DNA of 64,000 nt. It comes from Mesorhabditis belari (taxonomy: Eukaryota > Nematoda > Chromadorea > Rhabditida > Rhabditidae). The DNA is taken from NCBI GenBank assembly GCA_958450365.1, contig CAUEEP010000731.1:2852501-2916500 (forward strand). The letters run 5' to 3'. Shown here piece after piece: positions 12,546 through 23,800 of this stretch (the first letter of the stretch is position 1; every line of letters begins with the position of its first letter). Both the position numbers and the translations under genes were made by a program. Below the pieces are notes generated by a model, which saw only the letters and a list, made by a program, of their open reading frames with translations, was not told where the DNA came from and did not search any database.

Positions 12546-15500
12546 ATGGCGGCATTTTGCATGTTTCTACTCGTTTTTCTTCTGTTCGCCGCCTCGAGCG
12601 CTCAATCGAAACAGCTGGTACACGTGCAAACGGTGGGTAAATTGGCGATCTAAAAGTTAGAAGGTTGATAAAAACATTGTATTATGTGTATATAAGCTTT
12701 TTTAAAACTTAAAACTAACTTTTCAGCGGTTTCAGCGGCCTTTTCTAAGCTTTAACCGTAATTCTTTCAAATGCTCTTTGAGGAAACTTTGATTTCTAAA
12801 GCTTATAGAGTTTTTGAAATTGTGTTGTGAGTTTCAAACTCATTTAAAATTAAGTATGAACTTTATCGCAGGTCATTTGAGAAGATATTTGTAGTAATGT
12901 TTGGTAGTAATATTTTGTAGTAATGTTTGGTAGTAATATTTTGTAGTAATGTTTGGTAGTAATATTTTGTAGTAATGTTTGGTAGTAATATTTTGTAGTA
13001 ATGTTTGGTAGTAATATTTTGTAGTAATGTTTTGTAGTAATGTTTTGTAGTAATGTTTTGTAGTAATGTTTTGTAGTAATGTTTTGTAGTAATTCATTTT
13101 TAAGGTTTTTCGACACGGAGCCCGCGCACCACTCTACGAATTTTCGTCGGACGTGGCCAGGCAACACTACTTTCGCGGATTCGGTCAATTGAGTGATGTG
13201 AGTTATTTACTGTTTTGTCGTTATTTACTCAGTTTCACATCAGAAACTAAATATTTCTACTTTCATTGTTGAGATTTAGTTGGGCCTTGCGAATGGCAAA
13301 CATTTGGGTGAGCTCTTCTTCCACAAATACGTCGCCACCGGCTTTCTCGATTACCGCATGCGACCTGATCAGGTAAAAATTTAGATTTTAATAGCAATAA
13401 AAGCTAGACATGCTTTAAAAGATAAAATATTTAATGAAATGAATATTTATTTCCTTTTTTAGGTCTGGTTCCGCTCGTCGCCGAAAGAACGCTGCTTGAT
13501 GACGGCAACTGAGGTAAACTTTTGTCGTTTTGGATGAATTCTGGATAAATCAACAAATAAAAATGTAAATTTGTCTAAAAAAATCAAAATAAAGTATAAA
13601 ATTTACGCAATTTTCCAGGTTGCTCGTGGAATGTTCCCGAGAAATATCTCGGTGCCGATTTTGACCTATCCAACGACCGAGGATGATGAGGTGAAGTTTT
13701 GGTTTTAAATTTGATAGCTTTTAAAAGTTTTCATGACAAAATTGGTTAATTTTTGGTTAATTTGAGCCCTCAAAACCTTAATTTTTAGCTTCTCTACCCA
13801 CGAGTTTGCGACGATCAAATGGCGATTTCCGAGAAGACATTCGGCACGAAGAGTGTAGGATTGATGAATTTTACGTTAAATTCTTTGCATTTTAGTGGCC
13901 AGAGATTTTCACGAAGATTTGCCGAGATACCGTGAATGCAACTCTTCTGGGGAATTACACGAGAGACTACTTGGAAGCGCTCAAAGTTGAGGTTCGGGTT
14001 TATTTTTATTCGTCATAATGAAACAAAAGTTCATAAGCTTAAATTTGCTCAATCTTTACAAGCACAGTAATGTTAACTTTCAGAAGTACGAGGGTTTGAG
14101 GGTGCCCGATTGGGTGAGAAGCTCACCCGGCGCTGAGGAGATCGAACAGTGTTTTTATGAGGTAGAAGTTATGTTTTTATTTACTGTTGTAGAAATATTG
14201 GTCATAGCTTTACGGCAATTAGTATTAATGCTTCTTTTGAGGTATTTGAATAGTTATGGCAGCTAAAAAATAGACTACGATAGAAAAGAGCACATTTTAG
14301 CCTCAGCTAGCTCTTGGGGTACTTATTGATTATAGCTGATCAAGATAATCAGCCAAAGAAGGGCACTTTTGAGAAGAATACTCGAGACTTTAAATGTATA
14401 AAGTTCAAATTCTAAAATTTATACATTTTTAGTTTATGCACAACTTGTGCGGGGTGGGACGTTGGAAAAACGTGGAGGTGATCAAGACGAAAACCGGTCT
14501 ACTCGTCAATCATTTGCTGTCGAACGCGAGCCGAGCCTGGAGGTATGCTACATCATTAAACTTCCTTTCTCATTTGACTTCTTTCAGATGCCACACGAAT
14601 ACCAGTAAAGAGGGCGATCATTGTGCTCATTTCCAGAAGTTTCACGCCTACAGCACGGTAAGGGTTTCAAATTGTACCTAGATACGAAAAAAATGTGGTA
14701 ATTTGATACAATTTTTAGCACGATTCCGTTGTTCTTCCGCTGGCCGAGTCGCTGGGGATATTGTCAGCGTTAAAGTGGGGAAATTTTCAAGATATTTGTT
14801 GTATTGCCAGCCTAGAACATTTGTTACCTAACTAGTTCTTTTAAAAATTGTTATGGCTTAAGTTTTTCAAAGTTTTCCTTTAGCAATCGTTTGCCGGAAT
14901 ACACGAGCGGCATCATCATCGAGTTGTGGGACCAAAATGGATCACCGTATGTGAAAGTGGGAGTTTTGGGCTTAAAACTAAGGCCAATGATTGAATAAAC
15001 TAAATATTATTAGTACTGTAAGTCTATAAGTTCACTCGTAATAAAAAACTGATTAATTTCCAGCTCTAGATATGCACTTTTTTAGGTCTACTATCGTATG
15101 TCGCCGCGAAGCCATGAAGTGCTCGATGTATCGAGTCAAGTGCGAAAATGCGAAACGGATGAGTGCCCATTGGTTTGTTTTTTTTAGATAATTATAGAAA
15201 TTTAATGGATACTGTAAAGCTAAAAAGCTACAGATTTCTGCAATTCTTATTGGTTGTAAGATTATTATTTCTAGGCTGTCTTCATCTCGTGTTGTGACGA
15301 GTACCGACTTGAAAAGCTCTCCAACGTGTGCTCAAATGCGGTTAAGGATGGACCAAAATATGGTGAGGTTTACGGTATTGTGTGATAATTATTTAGGACT
15401 TTAAAAGTTGTTTTTAATAAAAGAGGGATTCTATAACAGTCTTTTACTTTCGATTCTAAGAATTTAACTCGTCAATACGTGGGACACAAGGAAAATTGGT

Positions 15501-15904
15501 ATGGGTTTTATGGTTTAGAACTTCTAAGTACCTGATCCTACTGTTTTGAGTAGGATTAAGCATTTAAGTCCAGTGTTTAAGTGTCCAAAATATTGTAGTC
15601 GATTAAAATGCCACTATTTTCAATGCTCTGTCTCCTTTTCGGTAACCTAGCTACAGTATACATTCTGGTAAAAATTAGTGCAAAATAGAAACGGATTGCT
15701 GGACTTTTGTGGCTTGTTTACGGTATACATATAAAAATTCAATGCTACCAATGCTATACAGTAACCTACTTATGTCTAGTTTCTCTATTTTCAGGTCTCC
15801 TCTTCTGGATCTTTGTCGCTTTAACACTGCTGCTGCTCATCGTCGTCATCACCCTTGCCGCACTCTTCAAAAAGGAACGCGCAAAGAATTCGTATCGAGT
15901 GTAA
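12546..15904 (+). CDS. Membrane-bound histidine acid phosphatase
   Basis: A multi-exon gene for a histidine acid phosphatase of the nematode PHO/ACP group. Domains in order: signal peptide (MAAFCMFLLVFLLFAASSA), catalytic VFRHGARAPLY with the phospho-accepting histidine, RMRPDQVWFRSSPKERCLMTA region, cysteine-rich central part with N-glycosylation sequons (NIS, NYT, NTS), the HDSVVLPLAESLGI segment carrying the proton-donor HD motif, and a C-terminal transmembrane helix (GLLFWIFVALTLLLLIVVI) with short tail KKERAKNSYRV. It should act at the cell surface, in the gut lumen or in lysosomes. Intron 1 contains a minisatellite. Stop TAA at 15902-15904. No break seen. Confidence 0.9.
12884..13095. 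repeat. Minisatellite TAGTAATGTTTGG/TAGTAATATTTTG in intron 1 of the acid phosphatase
   Basis: A 13-base unit alternates in two variants as 26-base dimers, then turns into pure TAGTAATGTTTTG units. There are about 16 units in total. It lies in intron 1 (12633-13104), only 9 bases before the 3' splice site, so length variation could affect splicing. The long minus-strand frames across it are artefacts. Confidence 0.9.
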
Positions 15905-16534
15905 GAGAGTTTTTAACTCCAAATTTTGTGATTTCTAACATTCATTTCTGTGTCTTGCAAACTTGTTTTACCTTTATTTTTTTGATCTCAATGTTTTGCA
16001 TAGGCTTTTTTTTCATCTGCATTTGTGCCATTGTCTATGTACTCACTCCAAAATAAAGACTTACAATTACTAAAATAGAAATTACTCAGAATAAAATGGT
16101 TTTGATTACATTTGTAGCCTGTGCTTCATAAATTATTTCCTTCTCTACAGTGCCATCGGGATATCAAACTTTGGTACTGTATTCTTACCGGCTTTTAGAA
16201 TCGCAATCTTCAGAAAAGCTACAGTACTTAATAAAAATGATATTTGATGGCAATCTCGATTGCTTTCATTAGTCAACTCATTCAAAAATGATCTAAAACT
16301 TTATGAGTCTTAAACTTGAAGATTCTATTGATTTGTCTTATCTTTGTTCAACACAAATCCGAAAATTCTGTACTCTGGGCTCTTAAAAAGATATACTTAC
16401 CACAAGATGCAAAGATGTTCCTAAAATCATCAATATCCATCAATTCTATGTGCTCATTTCATTTTTCAGAAGCCATTTCACCTCCATAAATTGAAATGTT
16501 AATTGTCTTCTTTTTTTCACTTTTCGACCATCTG
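15905..16534. other. Intergenic region after the acid phosphatase
   Basis: No gene. Sequence around 16430-16560 (ATCATCAAT, CCATTTCACCTC, TTGTCTTCTTTT, CGACCATCTGTTACACAACA) is related to 29480-29610 in the left arm and 46020-46140 in the right arm, so a dispersed repeat extends through here. Confidence 0.5.
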
Positions 16535-17360
16535 TTACACAACATAATATTGTTTGAAAGGAAGAAGACCAGTCTGACCAGAAATTAACACTTCGAAATG
16601 AACCAGGCCTCGGGTATTCCACCAAACCGACAGCATAACTTTCTTTCCGTGAAAATCTGGTTTAGATATTGGCTTTGGAATTTCTCCCGGGTCGAGCCAT
16701 TGTCTTATCCTCGTAATATTGTCATAATGAATCCATTTCTTATCAGAAGTTAAAATTGCATCCCAAAATCCACTATTCTTGGAAATTCTAAGCAAATTTC
16801 CTGAACAAAGAACGCTGATAGCTTTGCTTGCATCGCTTAGTGAATGTGGAATCCATTTTCCAGCTTTATTGAGCTTGCCCAATTCATGCAAAAGGTTTTC
16901 GGTTGTTTTATGATCACAATTAAAATATTCCGCAAGTTCACATGTAGCCTTTATCGGATCACTTTCGATTATCTGCTTCAAATCATTGTTTGTCCTCGTC
17001 CCAGATCTTCCAGACTTCCGTCACCCTTTCGAAATCTTTTGAACCAGTTTTGACATTGATGAACAGTGATAACATCTTTCTCAAATACGTTACAAAGTGA
17101 TTGATGCGATTCAGTTGCTGTTTTTTTCATGTTTGAAATCGTACAGCAACAAATGCGAAGTCGATATTTTGAGGTCGTCTAGCATCTATAAGATTTTTTT
17201 ATTAAAATTCTTCAACTGGAAATAAAGAAAAGACGCGTAATAAAGCACAATAATTATATCTTTAAAACAGAAGAGATTGCGGTGGTAATAGTATCCACAG
17301 TGTTAAAATCCATAAAGAGAAACGCAAACGAAATTTCAATGTCGCCAACCTAATATATAC
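16535..17360 (-). mobile_element. Mariner element relic, truncated transposase and one terminal repeat
   Basis: Reading the minus strand from a terminal repeat at about 17330-17360 (TTAGGTTGGCGACATTGAAA, preceded by TATA), the coding part gives MKKTATESHQSLCNVF, NWFKRFRKGDGSLED (helix-turn-helix region) and, after a frameshift, KWIPHSLSDASKA, TSDKKWIHYDN (catalytic-domain block with the first Asp), QWLDPGEIPKP and GKKVMLSVWWNTRG. These are mariner/SETMAR-type blocks. The C-terminal third and the left terminal repeat are missing. The frame breaks near 16531, where a dispersed repeat begins. Non-functional. Confidence 0.8.
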
Positions 17361-17866
17361 AATCTGTCAAAAAATTATAGACGCACCCTGTTTTTTGCTA
17401 GTTTAGAGCCGGATATAAGTTTATGAAGGTGAGTTTATGCCAATCAATACACCAAATCTTTTAAAAGCACTTTAGTCTTTGATAAAGGCTAACGAAGGTG
17501 CAACAATTGTGTAAGTGACTTACTATTAGTTCGTCTATTAGAGGAAATACCCCTTTCAATAATTATGTTTGATAAGTTTGGCCAATTAGCATTAAAAGTT
17601 GGTTAATTAGGCTTTATCTTAAGTATGTTCGGACTCGGACGTTCGAAATCGATCACAAGATAATCAATGACCGGATTCGGACGTCCGGATCAGATCCTGA
17701 CGTCCGAATAAGATCCGAACGTAATATAGATACATATGTTTGTGCTTAGAAAGTCACCCGAATACGACTATGCTTTGACTGTGTGACTATAGGTTGTTTT
17801 GTGAAAAGGGAATGCGGGTGGGGAATGGATGGAAATGAGAAAGGCACGGGGCCACCCACAACGTTT

Positions 17867-17940
17867 CCTTTTAGAGACCACCCACAACGTTTCCTTTTAG
17901 ACCACCCACAAAGTTTCCTTTTAGACCACCCATCACAATT
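17867..17940. repeat. Three tandem units of about 27 bases
   Basis: AGACCACCCACAACGTTTCC-type units, each ending CTTTT, repeat three times with small changes. Direct tandem, no spacers, so not a CRISPR array. Confidence 0.8.
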
Positions 17941-17943
17941 CCT

Positions 17944-18266
17944 AACACAGAAAAATCCGGTGTACGATCTAGGGCTTTCTCTTCGTGGCGTGCTCGACTC
18001 TGGGTCAGAAGCCAGGTCTCTGACTTCTTACCTTATCTTACAGCGGTAGCGTATCGTTCTGCAAAGCTATACTGCTATGGCCGTTAGACAACTAAGATTT
18101 AAAAGGTTTGGTCAAAGCCCTATAGATAGCCTGTAGACTTGGTGGCTTCTGAGAAAGATGGTTAAATCTTACTCATGATGGTTTACGGAGGAAGCGCAGT
18201 CTCCTGCAATTTGCCGTAACCAAAAAGTTATAATCTTAATAGAAACACTGCTTATCTGCTTACGAT
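17944..18266 (+). repeat. Dispersed repeat, copy 1
   Basis: Begins AACACAGAAAAATCCGGTGT and ends CACTGCTTATCTGCTTA. Nearly identical copies occur in the same orientation at 30860-31020 (truncated) and 45275-45592. No coding capacity or clear terminal repeats were recognised. Copies 2 and 3 share a longer upstream extension that copy 1 lacks. Confidence 0.85.
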
Positions 18267-18350
18267 ACCACAAATAATATGGTACAAACAATACACAAGC
18301 ACAATCCCTAAGCCTTAAATGAATAGGGAAGAAAAAAAACCATATATATT

Positions 18351-18519
18351 AGGTTGGCGACATTGAAATTTCGTTTTTGAGCAACAACAAAATTTATTCG
18401 TAAAAATAAACTAAAAACAATTAATCAACAATAGATTCCCCACAGCTACCGATAACATTTTTGCTATCTTTGGCGCAAATTATGGATCCATAAATAAATT
18501 GTGAATAAATCTATTTTTT
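18351..18519 (+). mobile_element. 5' end fragment of a second mariner element
   Basis: TTAGGTTGGCGACATTGAAA at 18351 is the same terminal repeat as at the right end of the relic at 16535-17360, but in the opposite orientation, so it is the start of a separate element. It is cut off at 18520 by the next element. Confidence 0.7.
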
Positions 18520-19091
18520 TACAGGCTGACCAGAAATAAAGTTGCGGGATTTTCATCGATTCTGGGGTAAAAATCAATAAGGATGTGTACCAAAAAAAGA
18601 TTCTTGAGGATGTTTTGCTTCCATGGGCTCAACAGCAATTTGGTAACGGATTTTGGACCTTCCAACAAGACTTCGCTCCTTTCATCGAGCCAAATCCACA
18701 CAGGACTGGTGTAGGACAAACTTTCCGGATTTCATCTCGGCCCAGGAATGGTCTCCGTATTCGTGCGATCTCAATCCGTTGGACTACAGTGTTTGGTCAA
18801 TTTTGGAGGCAAGACCTTGTGCAAAACCCACCAAAGTTTGGAGGCTCTTAAGCGATCGTTGACCAGGGAATGGGATCGAATCACAGGCCGAGCTGCGGCC
18901 CATCGCCGAAAACTTCATCAAGCGTTTGAGGCTCTGCATCAGAGCCAAAGGTCACGACTTTGAAGAAAAGTAGATTTTATGCTCTCTTTATATCATGTTG
19001 TTAATAAAAAATTGTTTCTGTTACAAAATCTTTTTGTATTTTTAAAAAATAGGCTAAATTAGGTCGCAACGTTATTTCTGGTCACCCTGTA
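18520..19091 (+). mobile_element. Internally deleted MaT/mariner-type element with intact terminal repeats
   Basis: Terminal inverted repeats of about 25 bases start CAGGCTGACCAGAAATAAAG on the left and CAGGGTGACCAGAAATAACG (read inward) on the right. TA dinucleotides flank both ends (18520-18521 and 19090-19091), the target preference of Tc1/mariner transposases. Inside are only the C-terminal transposase blocks, split over frames: LEDVLLPWAQQQFGNGFWTF, PYSCDLNPLDYSVWSILEAR (catalytic region) and SLEALKRSLTREWDRITGRA. The N-terminal DNA-binding half is missing, so the copy cannot move by itself. Its right end is also the outer breakpoint of the left duplication arm. Confidence 0.85.
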
Positions 19092-19244
19092 GAACCCTGG
19101 GCACGCCTTAGAGCGTGCTATCTGATCGGCTACGGTTACTAGTTGATACTTTAATTGATTTTACCATATCTCTCACAAGATTCCAAGCCATACAGTTATT
19201 GAGTGGAGGCTATCAACTAATTAGACTTGCAAAACTGATTCCAG

Positions 19245-20016
19245 GCTCCGATTTCATCAAGACATCGACGGGAAAAGAGTCAGTGAATGCCACTCTCGAG
19301 GTTGCCTATGTGATGTGCCAGGCGATCAAGCGCTGGCACGAGTTGACCGGGGAAAAAGTCGGATTCAAACCGGCTGGAGGGATCAAGACGACCGAGGAAG
19401 CACTTGAATATGTGGCACTAATCAAGGAGGTGAGTATGAAAAGAATTCACACTAAAACTGAACTGAAATAGAGATTGGACTGTGTTCTTTCTAAAAGTTG
19501 CTCTTACAATTAGAAGCCACTCAAATGCTATTAGTTGATCCGGGCCTACAGTATTCCTCTTCTCGTAATACTTGCTCTAACTCTGGTTCGATTCTCGTCT
19601 TCTAAAAGGTGCTTTTCAGGCAAAAAACTACCGTAATCTTCTAACTTTCAATTCTAAACGCTTTTTATAGTTCTGAAACCTTGCTCTGGTTCTGGATTGA
19701 TACTTATATCCAAATTTAGCGAGGTAGCTTTGCCAAAGAGTCTTTTAGAAAACGCTCCGGTAAGGGTTTGTTGCTCTTCTTGCTTATTTTAAAGCCTCAT
19801 AAACGTTTCAAATCTATGTCTTCAAATCTATGGCTACAGTATTCCTCTTCCCGTAATACTCGCTCTAAATCTGGTTCGATTCTCGTAATCAAATCAACTC
19901 AAAGCTACCTGAAAACTGCCAAATTTTTTTAGATACTGGGCGACGAGTGGCTGAACCCGGAGCTGTTCCGCATCGGCGCCAGCAGCCTTTTGGACGATTG
20001 CCTCAAACATTTGTGA
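19245..20016 (+). pseudogene. Deoxyribose-phosphate aldolase, 5'-truncated duplicate
   Basis: Two exons remain (19245-19429 and 19933-20016). They encode [20 protein letters not shown], the Schiff-base lysine region, then [18 protein letters not shown] and [18 protein letters not shown] to the natural stop TGA. All upstream exons, the start codon and the promoter are missing because the duplication edge at 19092 falls in an intron. The preserved exons match the complete gene at 56461-58927. Without a promoter it should be non-functional, though the reading frame is still undamaged, which fits a recent origin. Confidence 0.9.
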
Positions 20017-20419
20017 ACAACTTTTCACAATTTTCTAGTTTCTAGCAGTATTTCTTCTTGTTGATATCACCTTTTAGTATAGAATTGTCTCTCATAGTGT
20101 GGCCATATGTGTTGTGATTGCTCAAACAAAATTCACTTCTCCATGACAGGTTGTTGCAATAAATTTTAGAAATTTCTTAGTTTTTGCTCTAAATTCGGTT
20201 AAAACCGATTTGTAGTTGTGAAAGTCGAAATGCTCTTGAAATCTTGTATTTTTATTCTCAGGAAATTGATATTCTGTCTAAAATTTTGCTTTGTTTTATC
20301 ATTCCTTATTGCCCTGATCATAGCTGTTAAAATACTTAGCCACCCAAATGAATAGCTTTTGACGTTTTAAGGCTATAAAATCTGAAACAAGGCTGTTTTC
20401 CTCATTTTTTTATTCTTCC

Positions 20420-20777
20420 GGGGGTGGGACAAATGCGACCACAAATGCACCTTGTTTTTGCTGGAAAAGACCTTAGGCAAGGCCGTAGAGCTTCGAAAAT
20501 ATTTCCACATAAGGAAATCGTATGCGTAGATTCCGAATTTCGACAAATCAGACCTCGCTGACACGTCAAATTTGGGCTAAAATGCAAAAACTACGCAACT
20601 TAACGCTTTTCCGCAGTTTTTGCCTTTTAGCCCAAATTTGACGTGTCAGCGAGGTCTGATTTGTCGAAATTCGAAATCTACGCATGCGATTTCCTTACAT
20701 GGAAATATTTTCAAAGCTCTACGGCCTTGTCTAAGGCCTTTTCCAGCAAAAAAAAAGGTATCATTTGTCCCACCCCC
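20420..20777. repeat. Long palindrome (about 355 bp) between aldolase 3' end and mtr-4, left arm
   Basis: GGGGGTGGGACAAATG at the left is answered by CATTTGTCCCACCCCC at the right. Internal landmarks such as CAAATCAGACCTCGCTGACA also appear inverted. The arms are about 170 bases with a short centre, so this is a foldback structure. Likely a palindromic MITE. The equivalent site in the right arm carries a shorter palindrome. It lies about 95 bases upstream of the mtr-4 start. Confidence 0.9.
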
Positions 20778-20871
20778 ATTCTTCCCCATCTTCCCTCCAA
20801 CTTTCTCATTTTCATCGTTTTCTAACGTTTCTCGAACAAATTTTTCAACTTCCAGACATTTCTTGTCAGCA

Positions 20872-23800
20872 ATGGACACTGACGATCTGTTCAATGCGTT
20901 GGATGAAACGCCCGACGAACACACGGCAAGGAGCTCGTCAACAAAGGTAAATCTTTGCTTGATTGTTGATCTTGTTGTATAATTTCAATGTTAGTTAAAG
21001 AGCTTAAAATTTACCATAACTGGATTTAGGACATCTACGATGAGAGGTTCACGAATCACCAATCCTATCAGCAATCGATTCAAGTTCACCTCATTGAAAC
21101 GCAAAACGAAAATTGCTTCCATGAAGTAAGTTTCAACTCGTTGATTTAAATGCAATGTTTGACTTTATCTTATTTCTTTAGGTAGCTGTGCCACCAAATA
21201 TTCGGTACGAGCCATTGCGGATGATGAACGTCGAACCAGCAAAAACGTATCCGTTTCAATTAGACGCCTTTCAAAAAGAAGCCATTCAATGCATCGAGAA
21301 TAATCAATCGGGTACGTTTTTAAGATCAATGAAACTTGATTAAATCTCAATTTTGTAATTTTAGTGCTTGTCTCGGCTCACACATCAGCAGGAAAGACGG
21401 TCGTCGCTTTGTATGCAATAGCACAAAGTCTTCGTGAGAAACAAAGAGTCATCTACACGTCTCCAATCAAAGCCTTATCGAATCAAAAGTTTCGAGAGCT
21501 TGAAGAAGAGTTTAAAGATGTCGGATTGATGACAGGTATTTTATAAATTAACTGGATAAAGTGTAGAAAACTATGCGGTGTATTCAATTTATAAGCTTTC
21601 AGGAGATGTAACGTTGAATCCGGATGCTTCTTGCTTGGTGATGACAACAGAAATTCTACGATCTATGCTTTACAAAGGATCCGAGGTATAGTGCTTCAAC
21701 GCTTGCCCTTAAAACCTGTCTTTTAGGTGGCTCGTGAAGTTGGTTGGGTTGTGTTCGACGAGATTCACTACATGAGGGATAAAGGTAAGAGATTTATCAA
21801 TGAAAGTATTCGATCACACGTCCAAATCAAGAGAGGCATTTAGTGCATTTTATTGCATCCTAAATTTATAAGCTTGCATTTCAGAACGCGGTGTCGTTTG
21901 GGAAGAGGCGATCATCATGCTGCAACACAATATCAACTGCGTTTTTCTCTCGGCCACCATTCCAAATGCTCGACAATTCGCTGGTGCATTTAACTTATCT
22001 ACTTGCAATGCAACTTTGTTTAGAATGGATTGCGTTTTTGAAGCACAAACCGGTGCACGTCGTGTACACAGGTGTGGATAATTCTTTTGCATGTAATAGT
22101 TAAAATTTAGATTATCGGCCAACTCCGTTAATGCATTTAATCTACCCAGCTGGTGGCGAGGGACTTTACGAAGTGGTGAACACAAAGGTTTGCAAGTTTA
22201 AGAGCAATTAAATCTGAAATTTTAGGGAGAATTCCGTGAAGATCTTTTCCAAGCGGCCATGGCTTGTATTGAATCGACGGGAGACAAGGGAAAGCCAGAA
22301 AGAGGCAAGAAAGGAGGAGTAAAAGGTAAATCTGGGATCGAAGCACGGCAAAACAATGTGATTTCGAATTTAGCTGGAGCCGAGTCGAATGTGAACAAAA
22401 TTGTGCGTTCGCTGAGGGAGCGGGACCTCGTGCCGTGCATCGTTTTTTCCTTTTCGCGCAAAGAATGTGAAGCCTACGCTTTAGCTCTGAAAGATATGGA
22501 TTTCAACGACGGTGAGCAATAGTTTTGTTTCAATAAACTAATTTTAACGTTTTCTCATTTCACCACGATTTATTTCAGCCACTGAAAAGCATGCTATCAT
22601 TGAGATTTACAAGAACGCTGGCGAGCTGCTATCAGATGAAGATAAGAAGCTACCACAAATCGGACAAGTACGCTGTTCAAATAGCAATTCAACGAATCGA
22701 GCAATTCTTTAGATGCTCCCTCTACTCTTGAGGGGAATCGGTGTCCATCACTCGGGTCTGCTGCCGCTCATTAAGGAGATTGTCGAAATTCTCTTCGGTG
22801 AAGGACTTTTGAAGGTATTTTTAGGATTTGGGGGGTTTGATTTTCATCTTTCATCATCTAGGTGCTCTTTGCGACAGAAACATTCTCGATGGGGCTTAAC
22901 ATGCCGGCGAGAACCGTTGTCTTCACATCAGGCCGGAAATTTGATGGAAAAGATTTTCGGTGAGCTTTGTCTCCAATCTAGCGAGTCATCGAGTGTTCAT
23001 TTTAGATGGCTCACTTCTGGAGAGTATATTCAAATGTCGGGACGAGCTGGCCGACGTGGCTTGGTAGGTTGGTAGGCAAACGGCGTGAAATTGCGTCTTT
23101 TAGGATAAACAAGGTCACGTGATTATGATGATTGATCAACAAATGACTACTGAAAATGCTCGACAAATTATCAAGGTGAGTTTAACTGAAAAGCGATCGT
23201 AATACTGGTTTATAGGGAGCGACCGATCCACTGAATTCTCAATTTCGGCTGACTTATAACATGGTGTTGAATTTGTTGCGCGTTGAGGGAGTGAACCCGG
23301 TTAGTTTTACAGTTTTGGACTCTTATGACGATTTTTTAGGAGTTCATGCTCGAACGAAGCTTCTATCAATTCCAGAATAACGCCAACATTCCAATTTTGC
23401 TACAAAGTGGGTTAGCAATAAAAGCTATCCACCACTCTTACTTGGACAAAATATTATGTTTGCTTTGAATAATTTCTAATTTTAGAGTTTGAAACCGCCA
23501 CAAGAGAGCTCGAGGGCATGCACGTCGAAAAGGAGAGCTTGATCGGCGGCTTTTTCGAATTGGAGAATTCAATAAACAAGCTGAAGGAAGAATGCAGGGT
23601 ATTTGTTTTGTTTTGGTTCAATAGGTTGCTGTTTTTTAGGCAACGGTGATGCAAGCAAAGCATATTGTTCCTTATCTACACGCTGGACGGTTAATGCATG
23701 TAAGTCTTTAATGGTAGTTGCGTATCAAAAGAATAAACCACAAATCTACAGCTAATTCAAATATTGAGAGAAGGATTACGAAGAGCCAAATAGGTTTAAT

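Noticed and set aside
12850..13188. 112-codon minus-strand frame with LLQNITTKHYY repeats
   Set aside because: Artefact of the 13/26-bp minisatellite in the acid phosphatase intron.
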